A DNA stretch of 64,000 nucleotides from Pseudomonas urmiensis (GCF_014268815.2 NZ_JABWRE020000002.1:138317-202316), one strand, 5' to 3'. Shown: positions 31,354 through 42,275, numbered from the stretch's first letter. Program-made: numbers and translations. Notes: generated by a model from the sequence alone, not told the origin.

Positions 31354-32154
31354 TCAGTAGCCAGGGCTGTCGAAATCCAGGGTCACGACGAAATCCCGCG
31401 CCCGCTCCACGCCCGTCTCCAGCCGCCCGTCGGCGTGCAGGCGCAACCAGCGATACCCCGGCTGCTCTTCGCTGACCTTGAAGTCCTCGCTACCCGGCGC
31501 GAACTGGATGCAGGTGGACGGCGTGGCCAGCAGGCGCAAGCCGTCGCGCTGCTCATCCCATTGCTGATGGATATGCCCCCAGAGCAAGGCCTTCACTCGA
31601 GGCTGGCGCAGGCGGGCGAACAACTCATCGGCGTTGCGCAGGCCGATCGGTGCGATCCAGGCGCAGCCGATGTCCACCGGCTGGTGGTGGCAGCACACCA
31701 GGCAATGCCGATCGCCCGCGCCCGCCAATGCGGCATCGAGCGCTGCCAGTTGCGCAGGCTCGAGCAAGCCATGGGTGGCCCCGGCCACCGCCGAGTCGAG
31801 CATGACGATGCGCCAGGCGCCGATGTCGGTCACCGCCCGCACCAGAGCCGGCGCCACTTCGGCCATTACCCGCGCCTCGTCGTGGTTACCCGGCAACCAG
31901 CGGGTCGGCACGTCGAGCACCGCGGTCAGTTCGCGGAACGCCTCATAGGACGCCACGCTGCCATCCTGGGACAGGTCGCCCGTACACAGCAGCAGGTCGA
32001 TACGCGGCTGCTCCCGGCGCACCTGGGCGATCACATGACTCAGGCTGTCGCGCGTATTGAGGCCCAGCAAGGTGCCCGCCGGGTCAGCGAACAGGTGAGC
32101 GTCGGTCAGTTGCACCACATGGATGGGCGCGGGGGGATGGTTGGGCTGCGGCAA
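31354..32154 (-). CDS. cpdA: 3',5'-cyclic-AMP phosphodiesterase CpdA
   Basis: Calcineurin-like metallophosphoesterase that hydrolyses cAMP. The 266-residue protein carries the full metal set: LTDAHLF, GDLSQDGS, LPGNHDE, CHHQPV and WGHIHQQ. The start is TTG at 32154, supported by GAGGAG eight bases upstream, and no ATG gives a better start. It is on the same strand as nudF and the DUF1249 gene. Confidence 0.92.
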   Translation of the reverse strand: MPQPNHPPAPIHVVQLTDAHLFADPAGTLLGLNTRDSLSHVIAQVRREQPRIDLLLCTGDLSQDGSVASYEAFRELTAVLDVPTRWLPGNHDEARVMAEVAPALVRAVTDIGAWRIVMLDSAVAGATHGLLEPAQLAALDAALAGAGDRHCLVCCHHQPVDIGCAWIAPIGLRNADELFARLRQPRVKALLWGHIHQQWDEQRDGLRLLATPSTCIQFAPGSEDFKVSEEQPGYRWLRLHADGRLETGVERARDFVVTLDFDSPGY

Positions 32155-32240
32155 CGGGCCGTCTCCTCGAGCGGATTCAGCGCGATTATCGCCTGTGCAG
32201 GGTTTCGCGCAAACACTCGAAACCGACCCAGCTCACATTT

Positions 32241-32693
32241 TCAGCGTACGACTGCCAGCTCGTGGCCGCAGGCCAGGCAGTGACTCAACCATTCACCGAG
32301 GAACAGGTTGAGCTGGGCCTTTTCGTCCGGCTGGTGCATGCCGGTATTGGGGTACGGATAAATGCTGCGCAAACGCCGCGCGTGCTCGGCACTGACCACC
32401 TCGGCCATGCGCGCATCGTGGTAGACCTGCACTTCCAGCTGCGGCACTGGCAGCCACGGCAGGCTGTGTTCCTGGCGCACGCGCAGGGTAGTGGTATAGG
32501 GACAGGTCAGCACCACTTCGAGCACCAGCACGCCAAGCATCTGGTCGCCCTGGGTCATGCCAATACGGCGCGAGCTCTGCGTGCTGCGCATATCGGGCAG
32601 CAAGCGCATCAGCCGGGCATAGTTGGCCTCGCAGGCTGATTGCAGCCCGACCAGATCGACCCGATAACGCTCGCGCAACAGATTCACTTCCAC
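32241..32693 (-). CDS. DUF1249 (YqiB-like) protein
   Basis: The 150-residue cytoplasmic protein belongs to the YqiB/DUF1249 family (RYRVDLVGLQSACEANYARLMRLLP, SLPWLPVPQLEVQVYHDARMAEV). No catalytic motif is recognised and the function is unknown, but the link to nudF and cpdA is widely conserved. The start is a GTG at 32693 inside the end of nudF (10-bp overlap); a second GTG at 32687 has better spacing to GAGG and is possible. Confidence 0.85.
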   Translation of the reverse strand: MEVNLLRERYRVDLVGLQSACEANYARLMRLLPDMRSTQSSRRIGMTQGDQMLGVLVLEVVLTCPYTTTLRVRQEHSLPWLPVPQLEVQVYHDARMAEVVSAEHARRLRSIYPYPNTGMHQPDEKAQLNLFLGEWLSHCLACGHELAVVR

Positions 32694-33301
32694 ATACCTC
32701 GTACTTCGTCACGATTGAGCGCCAGCCATTGCAGGCCGATGATCGCTGCGGCGTTACAGATGCGGCCATCGCGCACCGCCTGCAAGGCATCTTCGAACGA
32801 CCAGACCGTTACCCGGATATCCTCGCCCTCTTCTTCCAACCCATGCAAGCCACCCGCGCCCTCGCTGACGCAGCGCCCCAGGAACAGGTGAACGTACTCA
32901 TCGCTGCCACCGGGCGAGGGGAAGTACTTGGTCATTGGCCACAGGGCAGAGAAGGTCAACCCGGCTTCTTCTTCGGCCTCGCGGTGGGCGACCTCTTCCG
33001 GCTGTTCATCCTTGTCGATCAGCCCGGCGACCATTTCGATCAGCCAAGGGTTGGCGACTTTGCCCATGGCGCCCGCACGAAATTGTTCGATCAGCACCAC
33101 TTCATCGTGCTGCGGATCGTAGGGCAGCACGCAGACCGCATCATGGCGCACGAACAGCTCGCGGCTGATCTCGCGTCCCATGCCACCGGCGAACAGCTCG
33201 TGGCGCAGGTGGACCTTGTCGAGCCGGTAAAAGCCTTGGAAGCAGTTCTCGCGCTTGACGATCTCGACCGCCTGGGGCAGCGAATTTGACGTATCTGTCA
33301 T
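32684..33301 (-). CDS. nudF: ADP-ribose pyrophosphatase NudF
   Basis: NUDIX hydrolase that splits ADP-ribose into AMP and ribose 5-phosphate. The 205-residue protein has a complete NUDIX box, GLIDKDEQPEEVAHREAEEE followed by AGL, after the segment LIEQFRAGAMG. The ATG at 33301 is used; the extension to 33313 adds only four codons. It is the first gene of the minus-strand nudF-DUF1249-cpdA-yqiA-parE-...-parC set. Confidence 0.93.
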   Translation of the reverse strand: MTDTSNSLPQAVEIVKRENCFQGFYRLDKVHLRHELFAGGMGREISRELFVRHDAVCVLPYDPQHDEVVLIEQFRAGAMGKVANPWLIEMVAGLIDKDEQPEEVAHREAEEEAGLTFSALWPMTKYFPSPGGSDEYVHLFLGRCVSEGAGGLHGLEEEGEDIRVTVWSFEDALQAVRDGRICNAAAIIGLQWLALNRDEVRGMWK

Positions 33302-33485
33302 TGGAATCCTCATGACCTCGTGTACCGCATCGCGCCATCCTACTCTGCGTCCGGCTGGGTTTCATCCCTTTCAAGCGACCGTTCATGCGTTCGGGACAGG
33401 CAGTAATCTCTCTGATAGCTTAGTGGCGAACCGAAGGCTTTGCCGACGGTCCAAGGCCGACTATTGCTGTTCTACAAGGATCATC

Positions 33486-34232
33486 ATGACGCTTGTCAAA
33501 CTGACTTCCGTGGCTGTGCTGGCTGTGGCGCTGAGCGCCTGCCAGAGCCTGTTCACGCCCAACTATCGGGCCCCGCTCGAGGTCAAGCGCGACGCCTGGG
33601 AGCACGTCAAGCCGGGCTGCAGCGAAAGCGACTGCCCGCTGGTGAACATCGACACCATTCACTTCCCCGACCTGCCCAAGCTCGACGCCATCGTCGAGCG
33701 CCGCCTGCTGCAACTGACCGAGGACAACCAGCGCAGCAGCGCGCCGACCTCGCTCAAGGCCTATGAAGATCAATACCTGGCCAGCGCCGACAAGCGCAAC
33801 AGCAGCTACTTGCAAGCCAAGGTACGCGAGCAGCATGACGGGCTGGTGATCATCGAGCTGTCCAGTTATCTGGACAGTGGTGGTGCCCATGGCATGCCTG
33901 GGCGCGGTTTCATCAACTATTCGCGCAAGCAGGACAAAGTCCTGACCCTGCAAGACATGCTGGTGCCGGGCCAGGAAGAGACGTTCTGGAAAACCGTCGA
34001 AGAGTCGCACCGTGCCTGGATGATCAGCACCGGCATGGACAAGGACCCGGAATTCGTCAAGACCTGGCCGTTCAAGAAGTCCCCGCACATCGCCCTGACC
34101 TATGGTGCGGTCGTGGTGAAGTACGAGGTCTATGCCATCGCGCCCTATTCCATGGGCCACATCGAGCTGAAAATCCCTTACCCACGCCTGAACGGCGTGC
34201 TCAAGCCTGAGCTGTTTCCCGGGCGCGGCTAA
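33486..34232 (+). CDS. DUF3298/RsiV-like lipoprotein
   Basis: Predicted lipoprotein of 248 residues: signal peptide with lipobox ALSACQS (Cys near residue 19), then a region with the DUF4163/DUF3298 pattern (LSSYLDSGGAHGMPGRGF, RKQDKVLTLQDMLVPG, and a C-terminal FKKSPHIALTYG). This fold is found in RsiV-type and lysozyme-binding proteins; no specific role can be given. The start at 33486 has AAGGA five bases upstream. Its 3' end overlaps the convergent cytX by 32 bp. Confidence 0.8.
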   Translation: MTLVKLTSVAVLAVALSACQSLFTPNYRAPLEVKRDAWEHVKPGCSESDCPLVNIDTIHFPDLPKLDAIVERRLLQLTEDNQRSSAPTSLKAYEDQYLASADKRNSSYLQAKVREQHDGLVIIELSSYLDSGGAHGMPGRGFINYSRKQDKVLTLQDMLVPGQEETFWKTVEESHRAWMISTGMDKDPEFVKTWPFKKSPHIALTYGAVVVKYEVYAIAPYSMGHIELKIPYPRLNGVLKPELFPGRG

Positions 34233-35484
34233 GGTTTAGCAGCCCGTATAGCACCCCTGCCAACAGCACTGCTGGCAGGGTCGCGCCCACCTCTGGCGCC
34301 TGGCTGGCCATTACGTGATAGGCCGCCACTCCCGCCACCCAGGCCAGCAGCGCCTGCCAGTGCAGACCGTCGACCCGCAGCGGCATCTGCCGACGGCGAA
34401 TCACGAAGTGATCCATCAGCACCACGCCGAACAGCGGCGCGAACACCGAGCCGATCAGCAGCAGGAAGTTCTCGTACTGGGCCAGTGGCGCCAGGTAGGC
34501 GATCAGCGTGCACAGCACACCAATGGCCAATGCCAGGTGCTCGACCTTCAGGCGCACCAGCAACCCGCTCGAGACCGCGCCGGAATGGATATCGGCGAAG
34601 GCGTTTTCGGTTTCGTCGAGCAGAATCAGCAGCAGCGGGATACCAAGACCGGCACCGGCCAGTGCCAGCAACAACGCATTGGCTTCGCCACTTGGGGCGA
34701 ACGCCAAGGTGTAGGCCACGCCCAGGCTCATCAACCAGGCGTTACCCAGCAAATAACCCAGCGCGGTGCCGGCGAACACCCGGCTGGCGCGCTGGGCGAA
34801 GCGCGAGTAGTCGGCAATCAGCGGCAACCACGACAGCGGCATGGCGATCACGATGTCAAAACCCACTGCCAGCGACATCGAGCCATCGCCGGCACGGTTC
34901 CAGATCTGGGCCAGATCGGCCTTGGCGAACAGGTTCCAGGTCAGCCACAGGCAGGCGCCGAGCAACAGCCAGATGCCCCACTTGCGCAGGATCTTGCGCA
35001 CGAACGTCAGCGGTCCGCAGATCGCCAACAATGTGGCCAGGGCGCCGAAGCACAGGGTCCACAGCAACGGGCTGGTCCAGGCGCTGCCTTCACCGAAGGC
35101 GCGTGCCGAAAGCAGGCTGGCGGCGTCGCGCATGACGATGATCTCGAACGAGCCCCAGCCGATCAGTTGCAGCAGGTTGAGCACTGCCGGCAAGCGCGCG
35201 CCATGTCCACCCAACGTCAAGCGCAGGGTGCCCATCGCCGACAGGCCGGTGTCGCTGCCGATCACCCCGGCGGCCGCCAGCAGCAGCACGCCTACCGCCG
35301 TGCCAAGGACGATGGCCAGGACCGCGCCAGCCAGGCCCAGGCCGGGGGCGAGCATGGCGCCGACTTGCAGCACCATCAAGCCGGTGCCGAGGGAGAACCA
35401 CAGGACGAACAGGTCGCGAGCGCCGAACAGGCGTTGGCTGGCGGGGATCGGGTGATCGGGGGAAAAGTGGCTGGGGGTGCTCAT
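34201..35484 (-). CDS. cytX: NCS1-family transporter CytX (probable hydroxymethylpyrimidine uptake)
   Basis: Inner-membrane permease of 427 residues with about twelve membrane segments, typical of the nucleobase:cation symporter-1 family (GTGLMVLQVGAMLAPG, LLQLIGWGSFEIIVMRDAA, LSWLPLIADYSRFAQRA). CytX proteins are linked to thiamine-pyrimidine transport through genomic context. Here it lies directly downstream of riboswitch-controlled thiC on the same strand, separated by 145 bp holding a REPIN. The substrate is inferred from context. Its 3' end overlaps the DUF3298 gene by 32 bp. Confidence 0.85.
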   Translation of the reverse strand: MSTPSHFSPDHPIPASQRLFGARDLFVLWFSLGTGLMVLQVGAMLAPGLGLAGAVLAIVLGTAVGVLLLAAAGVIGSDTGLSAMGTLRLTLGGHGARLPAVLNLLQLIGWGSFEIIVMRDAASLLSARAFGEGSAWTSPLLWTLCFGALATLLAICGPLTFVRKILRKWGIWLLLGACLWLTWNLFAKADLAQIWNRAGDGSMSLAVGFDIVIAMPLSWLPLIADYSRFAQRASRVFAGTALGYLLGNAWLMSLGVAYTLAFAPSGEANALLLALAGAGLGIPLLLILLDETENAFADIHSGAVSSGLLVRLKVEHLALAIGVLCTLIAYLAPLAQYENFLLLIGSVFAPLFGVVLMDHFVIRRRQMPLRVDGLHWQALLAWVAGVAAYHVMASQAPEVGATLPAVLLAGVLYGLLNLSRARETAQA

Positions 35485-35518
35485 GCGTTGACTCGCCGCA
35501 AAGGTTGGAGTGGGGGAA

Positions 35519-35608
35519 CGTGGGGGCGGACTTGCCCCGCGATAGCATCAGCAGGTGCAACCTGGTTGCCTGCGCTGACGCTATCGCGAGGCAAGCCCGC
35601 CCCCACGA
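35519..35608. repeat. REP inverted pair (REPIN) between thiC and cytX
   Basis: A REP copy at 35519-35541 (GTGGGGGCGGACTTGCCCCG then CGAT) is mirrored at 35584-35608. The intervening sequence is also self-complementary (GATAGCATCAGCAGG against CCTGCGCTGACGCTATC), giving an almost continuous stem of about 40 bp. In RNA it could stabilise the thiC 3' end or reduce read-through into cytX. Confidence 0.85.
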
Positions 35609-35629
35609 TTGATCGAGCCCTGAAAGCCT

Positions 35630-37683
<2,054 letters not shown>

Positions 37684-37685
37684 TC

Positions 37686-37773
37686 TTGTTCCCTACGCAG
37701 GCGTTAACCTGATCAGGTTCAACGGGATCCGCACCTATGCGATCTCAGCCTTTGCTTCAAGGCACCCCGACAA
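37686..37773 (-). promoter_or_regulatory. TPP riboswitch (THI element)
   Basis: Read on the minus strand, the sequence has the THI-box blocks in order: GGGGTGCC, GGCTGAGA, then ACCTGATCAGGTTAACGCC and TGCGTAGGGAA. These form the pyrimidine-sensing and pyrophosphate-sensing helices of the TPP aptamer. It lies 170 bases upstream of thiC and should lower thiC (and perhaps cytX) expression when thiamine pyrophosphate is plentiful. Confidence 0.96.
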
Positions 37774-37940
37774 GAACATGCGCAGTCTAGACTGGAGTGG
37801 CAGCTCAAGCCAAGAGTGCTTGTGACACGGATGATGAAAGGCGCAACTGACCGATTGTTGCCGGCGGCGCGCGGCACTACACTGGCCCATCGCTCGAAAC
37901 TCAACAGTTCAGTAATTCAAACTCGTACAAGGATTGCCCT

Positions 37941-39377
37941 ATGCTGCGCAAACTTTCACTGGCGATTGCCGTGTCTTGTGCGTCCAACGGAGCGGTATGG
38001 GCAGCGGATGTGCCCATGACGATCAAGACCGACCTGGTCAGCGTCTATCAGGAGGCCGCCAGCAACAACGCCGACCTCGCCGCCGCCCGTGCCGACTACG
38101 GCGCCCGCCGCGAGGTGGTGCCGCAAGCCCGGGCAGGCCTGCTGCCGAATCTCTCGGCCGGCGCCGAGATGATGAATACCCGGACCAAGCTCGACGAGCC
38201 CTCGATCACCTCCAATCGCAGTGGCAACTCGTGGAGTGCGACCCTGTCGCAGCCGATCTTCCGCGCCGACCGCTGGTTCCAGTTGCAGGCGGCCGAAGCG
38301 GTCAACGAGCAGGCCGCGCTGGAACTCTCGGCCACCGAGCAGAACCTGATCCTGCAAACCGCGGAAAACTACTTTGCCGTGCTACGCGCCCAGGACAACC
38401 TGGCCTCGACCAAGGCCGAGGAAGCGGCCTTCAAGCGCCAGCTGGACCAATCCAATGAACGCTTCGACGTCGGCCTTTCCGACAAGACCGACGTGCTGCA
38501 ATCGCAGGCCAGCTACGACACTGCAAGGGCCAATCGGATCATCGCCGAGCGCCAGGTGCAGGACGCCTTCGAAGCCCTGGTGACCTTGACCAACCGCGAA
38601 TATGGCTCGCTGCAAGGGGTGGTTCACAGCCTGCCAATCCAGGTGCCGACCCCCAACGACGCCAAGGCCTGGGTCGAAACGGCAGCCCGGCAGAACCTCA
38701 ACCTGCTGGCGACCAACCACGCCGTCACCGCCGCCGAAGAAACCCTGCGCCAGCGCAAGGCCGGCCACGCGCCAACCGTGGATGCGGTGGCCCGCTATCA
38801 GAAAGGTGACAACGACAGCCTTGGCTTCACCAACCCCGCGCCGCAAGCCGGGGTGCGTTATGGCGGCGATGTCGAGCAGACCAGCATTGGCTTGCAGTTG
38901 AATATCCCGATCTACAGCGGCGGCTTGACCAGCTCGCAAGTGCGCGAGGCCTATCAGCGCCTGAGCCAGAGCGAGCAACAGCGCGAAAGCCTGCGCCGCC
39001 AGGTGGTGGAGAACACCCGTAACCTGCACCGAGCAGTGAACACCGATGTCGAGCAGGTACAGGCGCGCAAGCAGTCGATCATTTCCAACCAGAGTGCGTT
39101 GGAAGCGACCGAAATTGGCTATCAGGTAGGTACGCGCAACATCGTCGATGTGCTCGATGCGCAGCGTCAGCTGTACACCTCGGTGCGCGACTACAACAAC
39201 AGCCGCTATGACTACATCCTCGACAACCTGCGCCTGAAGCAGGCGGCCGGGACCTTGAGCCCGCAAGATCTGCAGGATCTGGGGCGCTACCTGAAGGCCG
39301 ATTACAATCCGGACCGGGATTTCCTGCCGCCGGACCTGGCGGCGGCAGCGGCGAAGAATTTCGAACGCAGGCCCTGA
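37941..39377 (+). CDS. tolC: TolC-family outer-membrane efflux channel
   Basis: Outer-membrane and periplasmic tunnel protein for type I secretion or multidrug efflux. The 478-residue protein has a signal peptide ending near AVWAAD and two OEP repeats with long coiled-coil helices (AGLLPNLSAGAEM; later LNIPIYSGGLTSSQVREAY). The segment GTRNIVDVLDAQRQLY is diagnostic for TolC. No inner-membrane pump or fusion protein is adjacent, so it may serve several systems. The start has AAGGA seven bases upstream. It is divergent from thiC; the 167 bp before it hold no other feature I can name. Confidence 0.92.
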   Translation: MLRKLSLAIAVSCASNGAVWAADVPMTIKTDLVSVYQEAASNNADLAAARADYGARREVVPQARAGLLPNLSAGAEMMNTRTKLDEPSITSNRSGNSWSATLSQPIFRADRWFQLQAAEAVNEQAALELSATEQNLILQTAENYFAVLRAQDNLASTKAEEAAFKRQLDQSNERFDVGLSDKTDVLQSQASYDTARANRIIAERQVQDAFEALVTLTNREYGSLQGVVHSLPIQVPTPNDAKAWVETAARQNLNLLATNHAVTAAEETLRQRKAGHAPTVDAVARYQKGDNDSLGFTNPAPQAGVRYGGDVEQTSIGLQLNIPIYSGGLTSSQVREAYQRLSQSEQQRESLRRQVVENTRNLHRAVNTDVEQVQARKQSIISNQSALEATEIGYQVGTRNIVDVLDAQRQLYTSVRDYNNSRYDYILDNLRLKQAAGTLSPQDLQDLGRYLKADYNPDRDFLPPDLAAAAAKNFERRP

Positions 39378-39392
39378 AGGCCAGGCTAGACC

Positions 39393-39487
39393 GGCCTCGT
39401 CGCGGGGCAAGCCCGCTCCCACGCTGTCGACGCACCCTCATGAACGTGCAACACAACGTGGGCGCGGGCTCCCCCCGCGATGAGGCC
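39393..39487. repeat. REP inverted pair after tolC
   Basis: GTCGCGGGGCAAGCCCGCTC (then CCACG) at about 39399-39422 and its inverted, slightly diverged copy GTGGGCGCGGGCTCCCCCCG (then CGAT) at about 39459-39482, with flanking GGCCTC and GAGGCC. The pair fills the gap between the convergent 3' ends of tolC and waaA and may also end transcription. Confidence 0.85.
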
Positions 39488-39504
39488 CGAGAGGACCGCC
39501 TCGT

Positions 39505-40776
39505 TCAGCGAATCAGCGCGCCCAGCCCATCTAGCAACCGCTGCAACGCGCCTTGATTGGCCTGCATCACCGCCCGCCCCGCCTCGCCCATGCGCCGCGC
39601 ATCCTGCGGCAACTCAACCAGCCGGCGCACAGCTGCAGCCAGCCCCTCGGCATCGTCCACCGCCTGCAAGGCCCCGGCATCGCGCAGCATCGCGCTGATC
39701 TCCAGGAAGTTGAACACGTGCGGCCCCATGATCACCGGCAGCGCCAGCGCCGCCGGCTCCAGCGGGTTATGCCCGCCAGTGGCCACCAGGCTGCCGCCAA
39801 CGAAGGCGATATCGGCCAGCGCATACAAGAACAGCAACTCACCCATGGTGTCGCCCAGTAGCACCCGCGTCTGGCCATCGACTGCATCGCCGCTCGAACG
39901 CCGCACCGTGGCGAACTGCTCACGACACAGCTCATGCACCGCGTTGAACCGCTCAGGGTGGCGCGGCACCAGGATCAACAGCGCATCGCCGTGCACTTCC
40001 AGCAACTGCCGATGGGCCTCGAGCACCAGGGCATCCTCGCCCTCATGGGTACTGGCGGCGATCCATACCGGACGCTGCTCGGCCTGCCACTGCTCACGCA
40101 ATTGCCGGGCGCGCGGCAACAGCTGCGCGTCGAGCTTGAGGTCGAACTTGATCGAGCCGGTCACCTGCACGCATTCGGGCCGCGCGCCCAGGCTGCGAAA
40201 GCGCTCGGCTTCGACCTCGGTCTGCACCGCAATCAGGTTCATTTCGGCCAGCATGGGCCGGGTCAGGCCGGCGAAGCGCCCATAACCACGGGCCGAACGC
40301 TCAGACAACCGGGCGTTGGCCAAGGCCACCGGGATGCCGCGCTTGGCGCACTGATGAATGTGGTTCGGCCACAACTCGGTTTCCATGATGATGCCCAGCC
40401 GCGGCCGCACATGATCAAGAAAGCGCCCTGCAGCCCACGGCAAGTCGTAGGGCAAGTAGCAGTGCTGGACGCGCGGCTCATCGGCGAACATCGCGCGAAT
40501 CCGTTCCGAGCCGGTCGGGGTCATGCAGGTCAAGGTAATGGGCAGGTCTGGATAGGCCTTGAGCAAGGCCCGCACCATTGGCGCGGCAGCGATGCTTTCA
40601 CCGACCGAAACCGCATGCACCCAGATGCCACCCTGCTGCATGGCCGGCAGACCCAGGGCGAAGCGCTCGCCGATGCGTTGGCCATACGCGGGCGCCTTGC
40701 GCGCCCGCAGGAACAGGCGCAGCGCAACCAGCGGCAGGCCCAGGTGAAACAGCAAGGTATAGAGGGTTCTGTTCAT
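39505..40776 (-). CDS. waaA: Kdo transferase WaaA
   Basis: Adds two Kdo sugars to lipid IVA on the inner face of the inner membrane, starting the LPS core. The 423-residue GT30 protein has an N-terminal membrane anchor (TLLFHLGLPLVALRLFLRA), the segment IWVHAVSVGE, the acceptor motif METELWPN, and the sugar-nucleotide part GGSLVATGGHNPLEPAALALP. The ATG at 40776 (MNRTLYTLLFHL) is preferred over the extension to 40845. It belongs functionally with hldE and msbA further right. Confidence 0.96.
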   Translation of the reverse strand: MNRTLYTLLFHLGLPLVALRLFLRARKAPAYGQRIGERFALGLPAMQQGGIWVHAVSVGESIAAAPMVRALLKAYPDLPITLTCMTPTGSERIRAMFADEPRVQHCYLPYDLPWAAGRFLDHVRPRLGIIMETELWPNHIHQCAKRGIPVALANARLSERSARGYGRFAGLTRPMLAEMNLIAVQTEVEAERFRSLGARPECVQVTGSIKFDLKLDAQLLPRARQLREQWQAEQRPVWIAASTHEGEDALVLEAHRQLLEVHGDALLILVPRHPERFNAVHELCREQFATVRRSSGDAVDGQTRVLLGDTMGELLFLYALADIAFVGGSLVATGGHNPLEPAALALPVIMGPHVFNFLEISAMLRDAGALQAVDDAEGLAAAVRRLVELPQDARRMGEAGRAVMQANQGALQRLLDGLGALIR

Positions 40777-40802
40777 GGCGGCGCAGTTTACTAGGAACTG
40801 TA

Positions 40803-40825
40803 TGAAAAGGCCTGCGCTTAGGCCT
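40803..40825 (-). terminator. Weak hairpin after the LysR gene
   Basis: Two AGGCCT arms (40808-40813 and 40820-40825) with a six-base loop are followed by TTTTC in the minus direction. It may end the LysR transcript. The stem is short. Confidence 0.4.
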
Positions 40826-40878
40826 GTCCGGTAAAAAAACGCCACACAATCACTTGCCCGGCCGCTTTTCCTACAGCC

Positions 40879-41769
40879 CTAGCCAATTGCCCGCAGGTGC
40901 ACGGCGAAACGTTCCGCAAGCCATTGTGCTGCCGGCCCCAGTGGCTGATCGCGACGCCAGGCCAGCTCCACCACCAACGCAGGCGGGCGCCACTCACTGT
41001 CGAGCTCGACCATCTGCGCCTGATAGGTCGGGTACTGCACCACATGCCGCGGCAACCAGGCCCAACCCAGGCCACGCATGAGCAGCTCGGCCATCGCATA
41101 GAAACTGTCGGCCCGCCAGATCTGCGGGCTGATCGCCTCGCCGCCGGGATAACCACTCTGTTGCGGGGTGATCAACAGCTGCCGATGGCGGGCCAACTGC
41201 TGACGATTGACCCGCCCCTCGCGGGCCAGCGGATGATCGACGGCGCACACCGTGACCATTTCCACGCTGCCCAGGGCGCGCCGCTCCAGTGAGGCAGGAA
41301 TGCGCTCGTGGTGAAAGAACAGGCCCAGGTCGGAGTGGCGCTCGACCAGCTTGCGTGCCACATCGCCCTGGGCGCCGCTGGCCAACTGCACCTCCAGGAA
41401 CGGAAAGCGGCTGGCCAGCTCATCCAGGCTGTCGATTACCGGCTGGTAAGGCATTGCCTCATCCTGGGCCACCCGCAGCAGTGCCTCCTGGCCGCGCATC
41501 AATGCCAACGCCCGCCCCTCCAGGCGCTCACACTGGCGCAGCAATTCGCGGGTATCTTCGAGCAAGGCCGCGCCGCGTTCGGTCAATTGCGGCTGACGCC
41601 CACTGCTGCGCTCGAACAGCGTCACGCCAAGGTCGGCCTCCAGCAGAGCGATGGCGCTGCTCACCGCGGACTGCGCCTTACGCTGTTCGCGGGCAACCGC
41701 AGAAAACGAGCGCAGCTCAGCCACCCGGACGAACAGACGCAGCTGTTCAAGGTTCCACTGCTCGGCCAT
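40879..41769 (-). CDS. LysR-family transcriptional regulator next to an SMR transporter
   Basis: The 296-residue protein has an N-terminal winged helix-turn-helix (LEQLRLFVRVAELRSFSAVA, then QSAVSSAIALLEADLGVTLF) and a C-terminal substrate-binding-like effector domain (about 90-296). The ATG at 41769 has GGAG eight bases upstream; the TTG before it is unlikely. It is divergent from a small multidrug-resistance gene, and a palindromic site covers its own ribosome site, which suggests self-repression and control of the neighbour. The effector is unknown. Confidence 0.9.
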   Translation of the reverse strand: MAEQWNLEQLRLFVRVAELRSFSAVAREQRKAQSAVSSAIALLEADLGVTLFERSSGRQPQLTERGAALLEDTRELLRQCERLEGRALALMRGQEALLRVAQDEAMPYQPVIDSLDELASRFPFLEVQLASGAQGDVARKLVERHSDLGLFFHHERIPASLERRALGSVEMVTVCAVDHPLAREGRVNRQQLARHRQLLITPQQSGYPGGEAISPQIWRADSFYAMAELLMRGLGWAWLPRHVVQYPTYQAQMVELDSEWRPPALVVELAWRRDQPLGPAAQWLAERFAVHLRAIG

Positions 41770-41771
41770 CA

Positions 41772-41794
41772 ACCTATCTCCTTATATGATAGGT
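41772..41794. promoter_or_regulatory. Palindromic operator between LysR gene and SMR gene
   Basis: Perfect inverted arms ACCTATC (41772-41778) and GATAGGT (41788-41794) are separated by nine A/T-rich bases, the size and symmetry of LysR recognition sites. The left arm overlaps the ribosome site of the LysR gene, so binding would block its own expression while leaving the SMR promoter region exposed. Confidence 0.6.
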
Positions 41795-41855
41795 AATGAC
41801 TTTACCGCATCCCAGGAACGCCTAAAATGCCTGCCTAGCAACCGAGGATCACCGC

Positions 41856-42188
41856 ATGAACGCCTACACCTACCTGGCCATCGCCATCTGCGCCGAAGTC
41901 ATCGCCACCGCTTCGATGAAAGCCGTCAAGGGCCTGAGCACTCCCCTGCCACTGCTGCTGATGGTCTGCGGCTACGCCGTCGCGTTCTGGATGCTGACCC
42001 TGGTGGTGCGCAGCATCCCGGTGGGCATTGCCTACGCCATCTGGTCGGGCCTGGGTATCGTCCTGATCAGCATCGCCGCGCTGGTGATCTACGGGCAGAA
42101 ACTGGATGTCCCGGCCATGCTTGGGATGGCCATGATCGTCGGTGGCGTAGTGGTGATCCAGGTGTTCAGCAAGACCGCTGGACACTGA
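41856..42188 (+). CDS. Small multidrug resistance (SMR) efflux protein
   Basis: Four-helix inner-membrane antiporter of 110 residues that works as a dual-topology dimer. It has the essential Glu14 (AICAEVIATASMKA), and the signature YAIWSGLGIVLI with the conserved Trp. These agree with the EmrE/Qac subtype, which exports lipophilic cations in exchange for protons. A guanidinium or SugE-like substrate cannot be excluded from sequence alone. It is divergent from and probably controlled by the adjacent LysR regulator. Confidence 0.9.
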   Translation: MNAYTYLAIAICAEVIATASMKAVKGLSTPLPLLLMVCGYAVAFWMLTLVVRSIPVGIAYAIWSGLGIVLISIAALVIYGQKLDVPAMLGMAMIVGGVVVIQVFSKTAGH

Positions 42189-42238
42189 TCCAGCGCACGC
42201 TGATAAGCCCTCACGCCAGCCTCGATCGCAACACCCTG

Positions 42239-42244
42239 TATACT
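42239..42244 (+). promoter_or_regulatory. Candidate -10 box before the FAD oxidoreductase gene
   Basis: TATACT lies 32 bases upstream of the ATG at 42276 in the 87-bp gap after the SMR gene. No convincing -35 hexamer is seen. It would drive the oxidoreductase and aldo-keto reductase pair. Confidence 0.35.
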
Positions 42245-42275
42245 GCTCAACTGTCCCAGTATTCGAGGTGCCCGC

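Noticed and set aside
37941..39377. tolC as part of a local type I secretion or efflux operon
   Set aside because: Neighbours are thiC (divergent) and waaA (convergent); no ABC or RND pump or membrane-fusion gene is adjacent.
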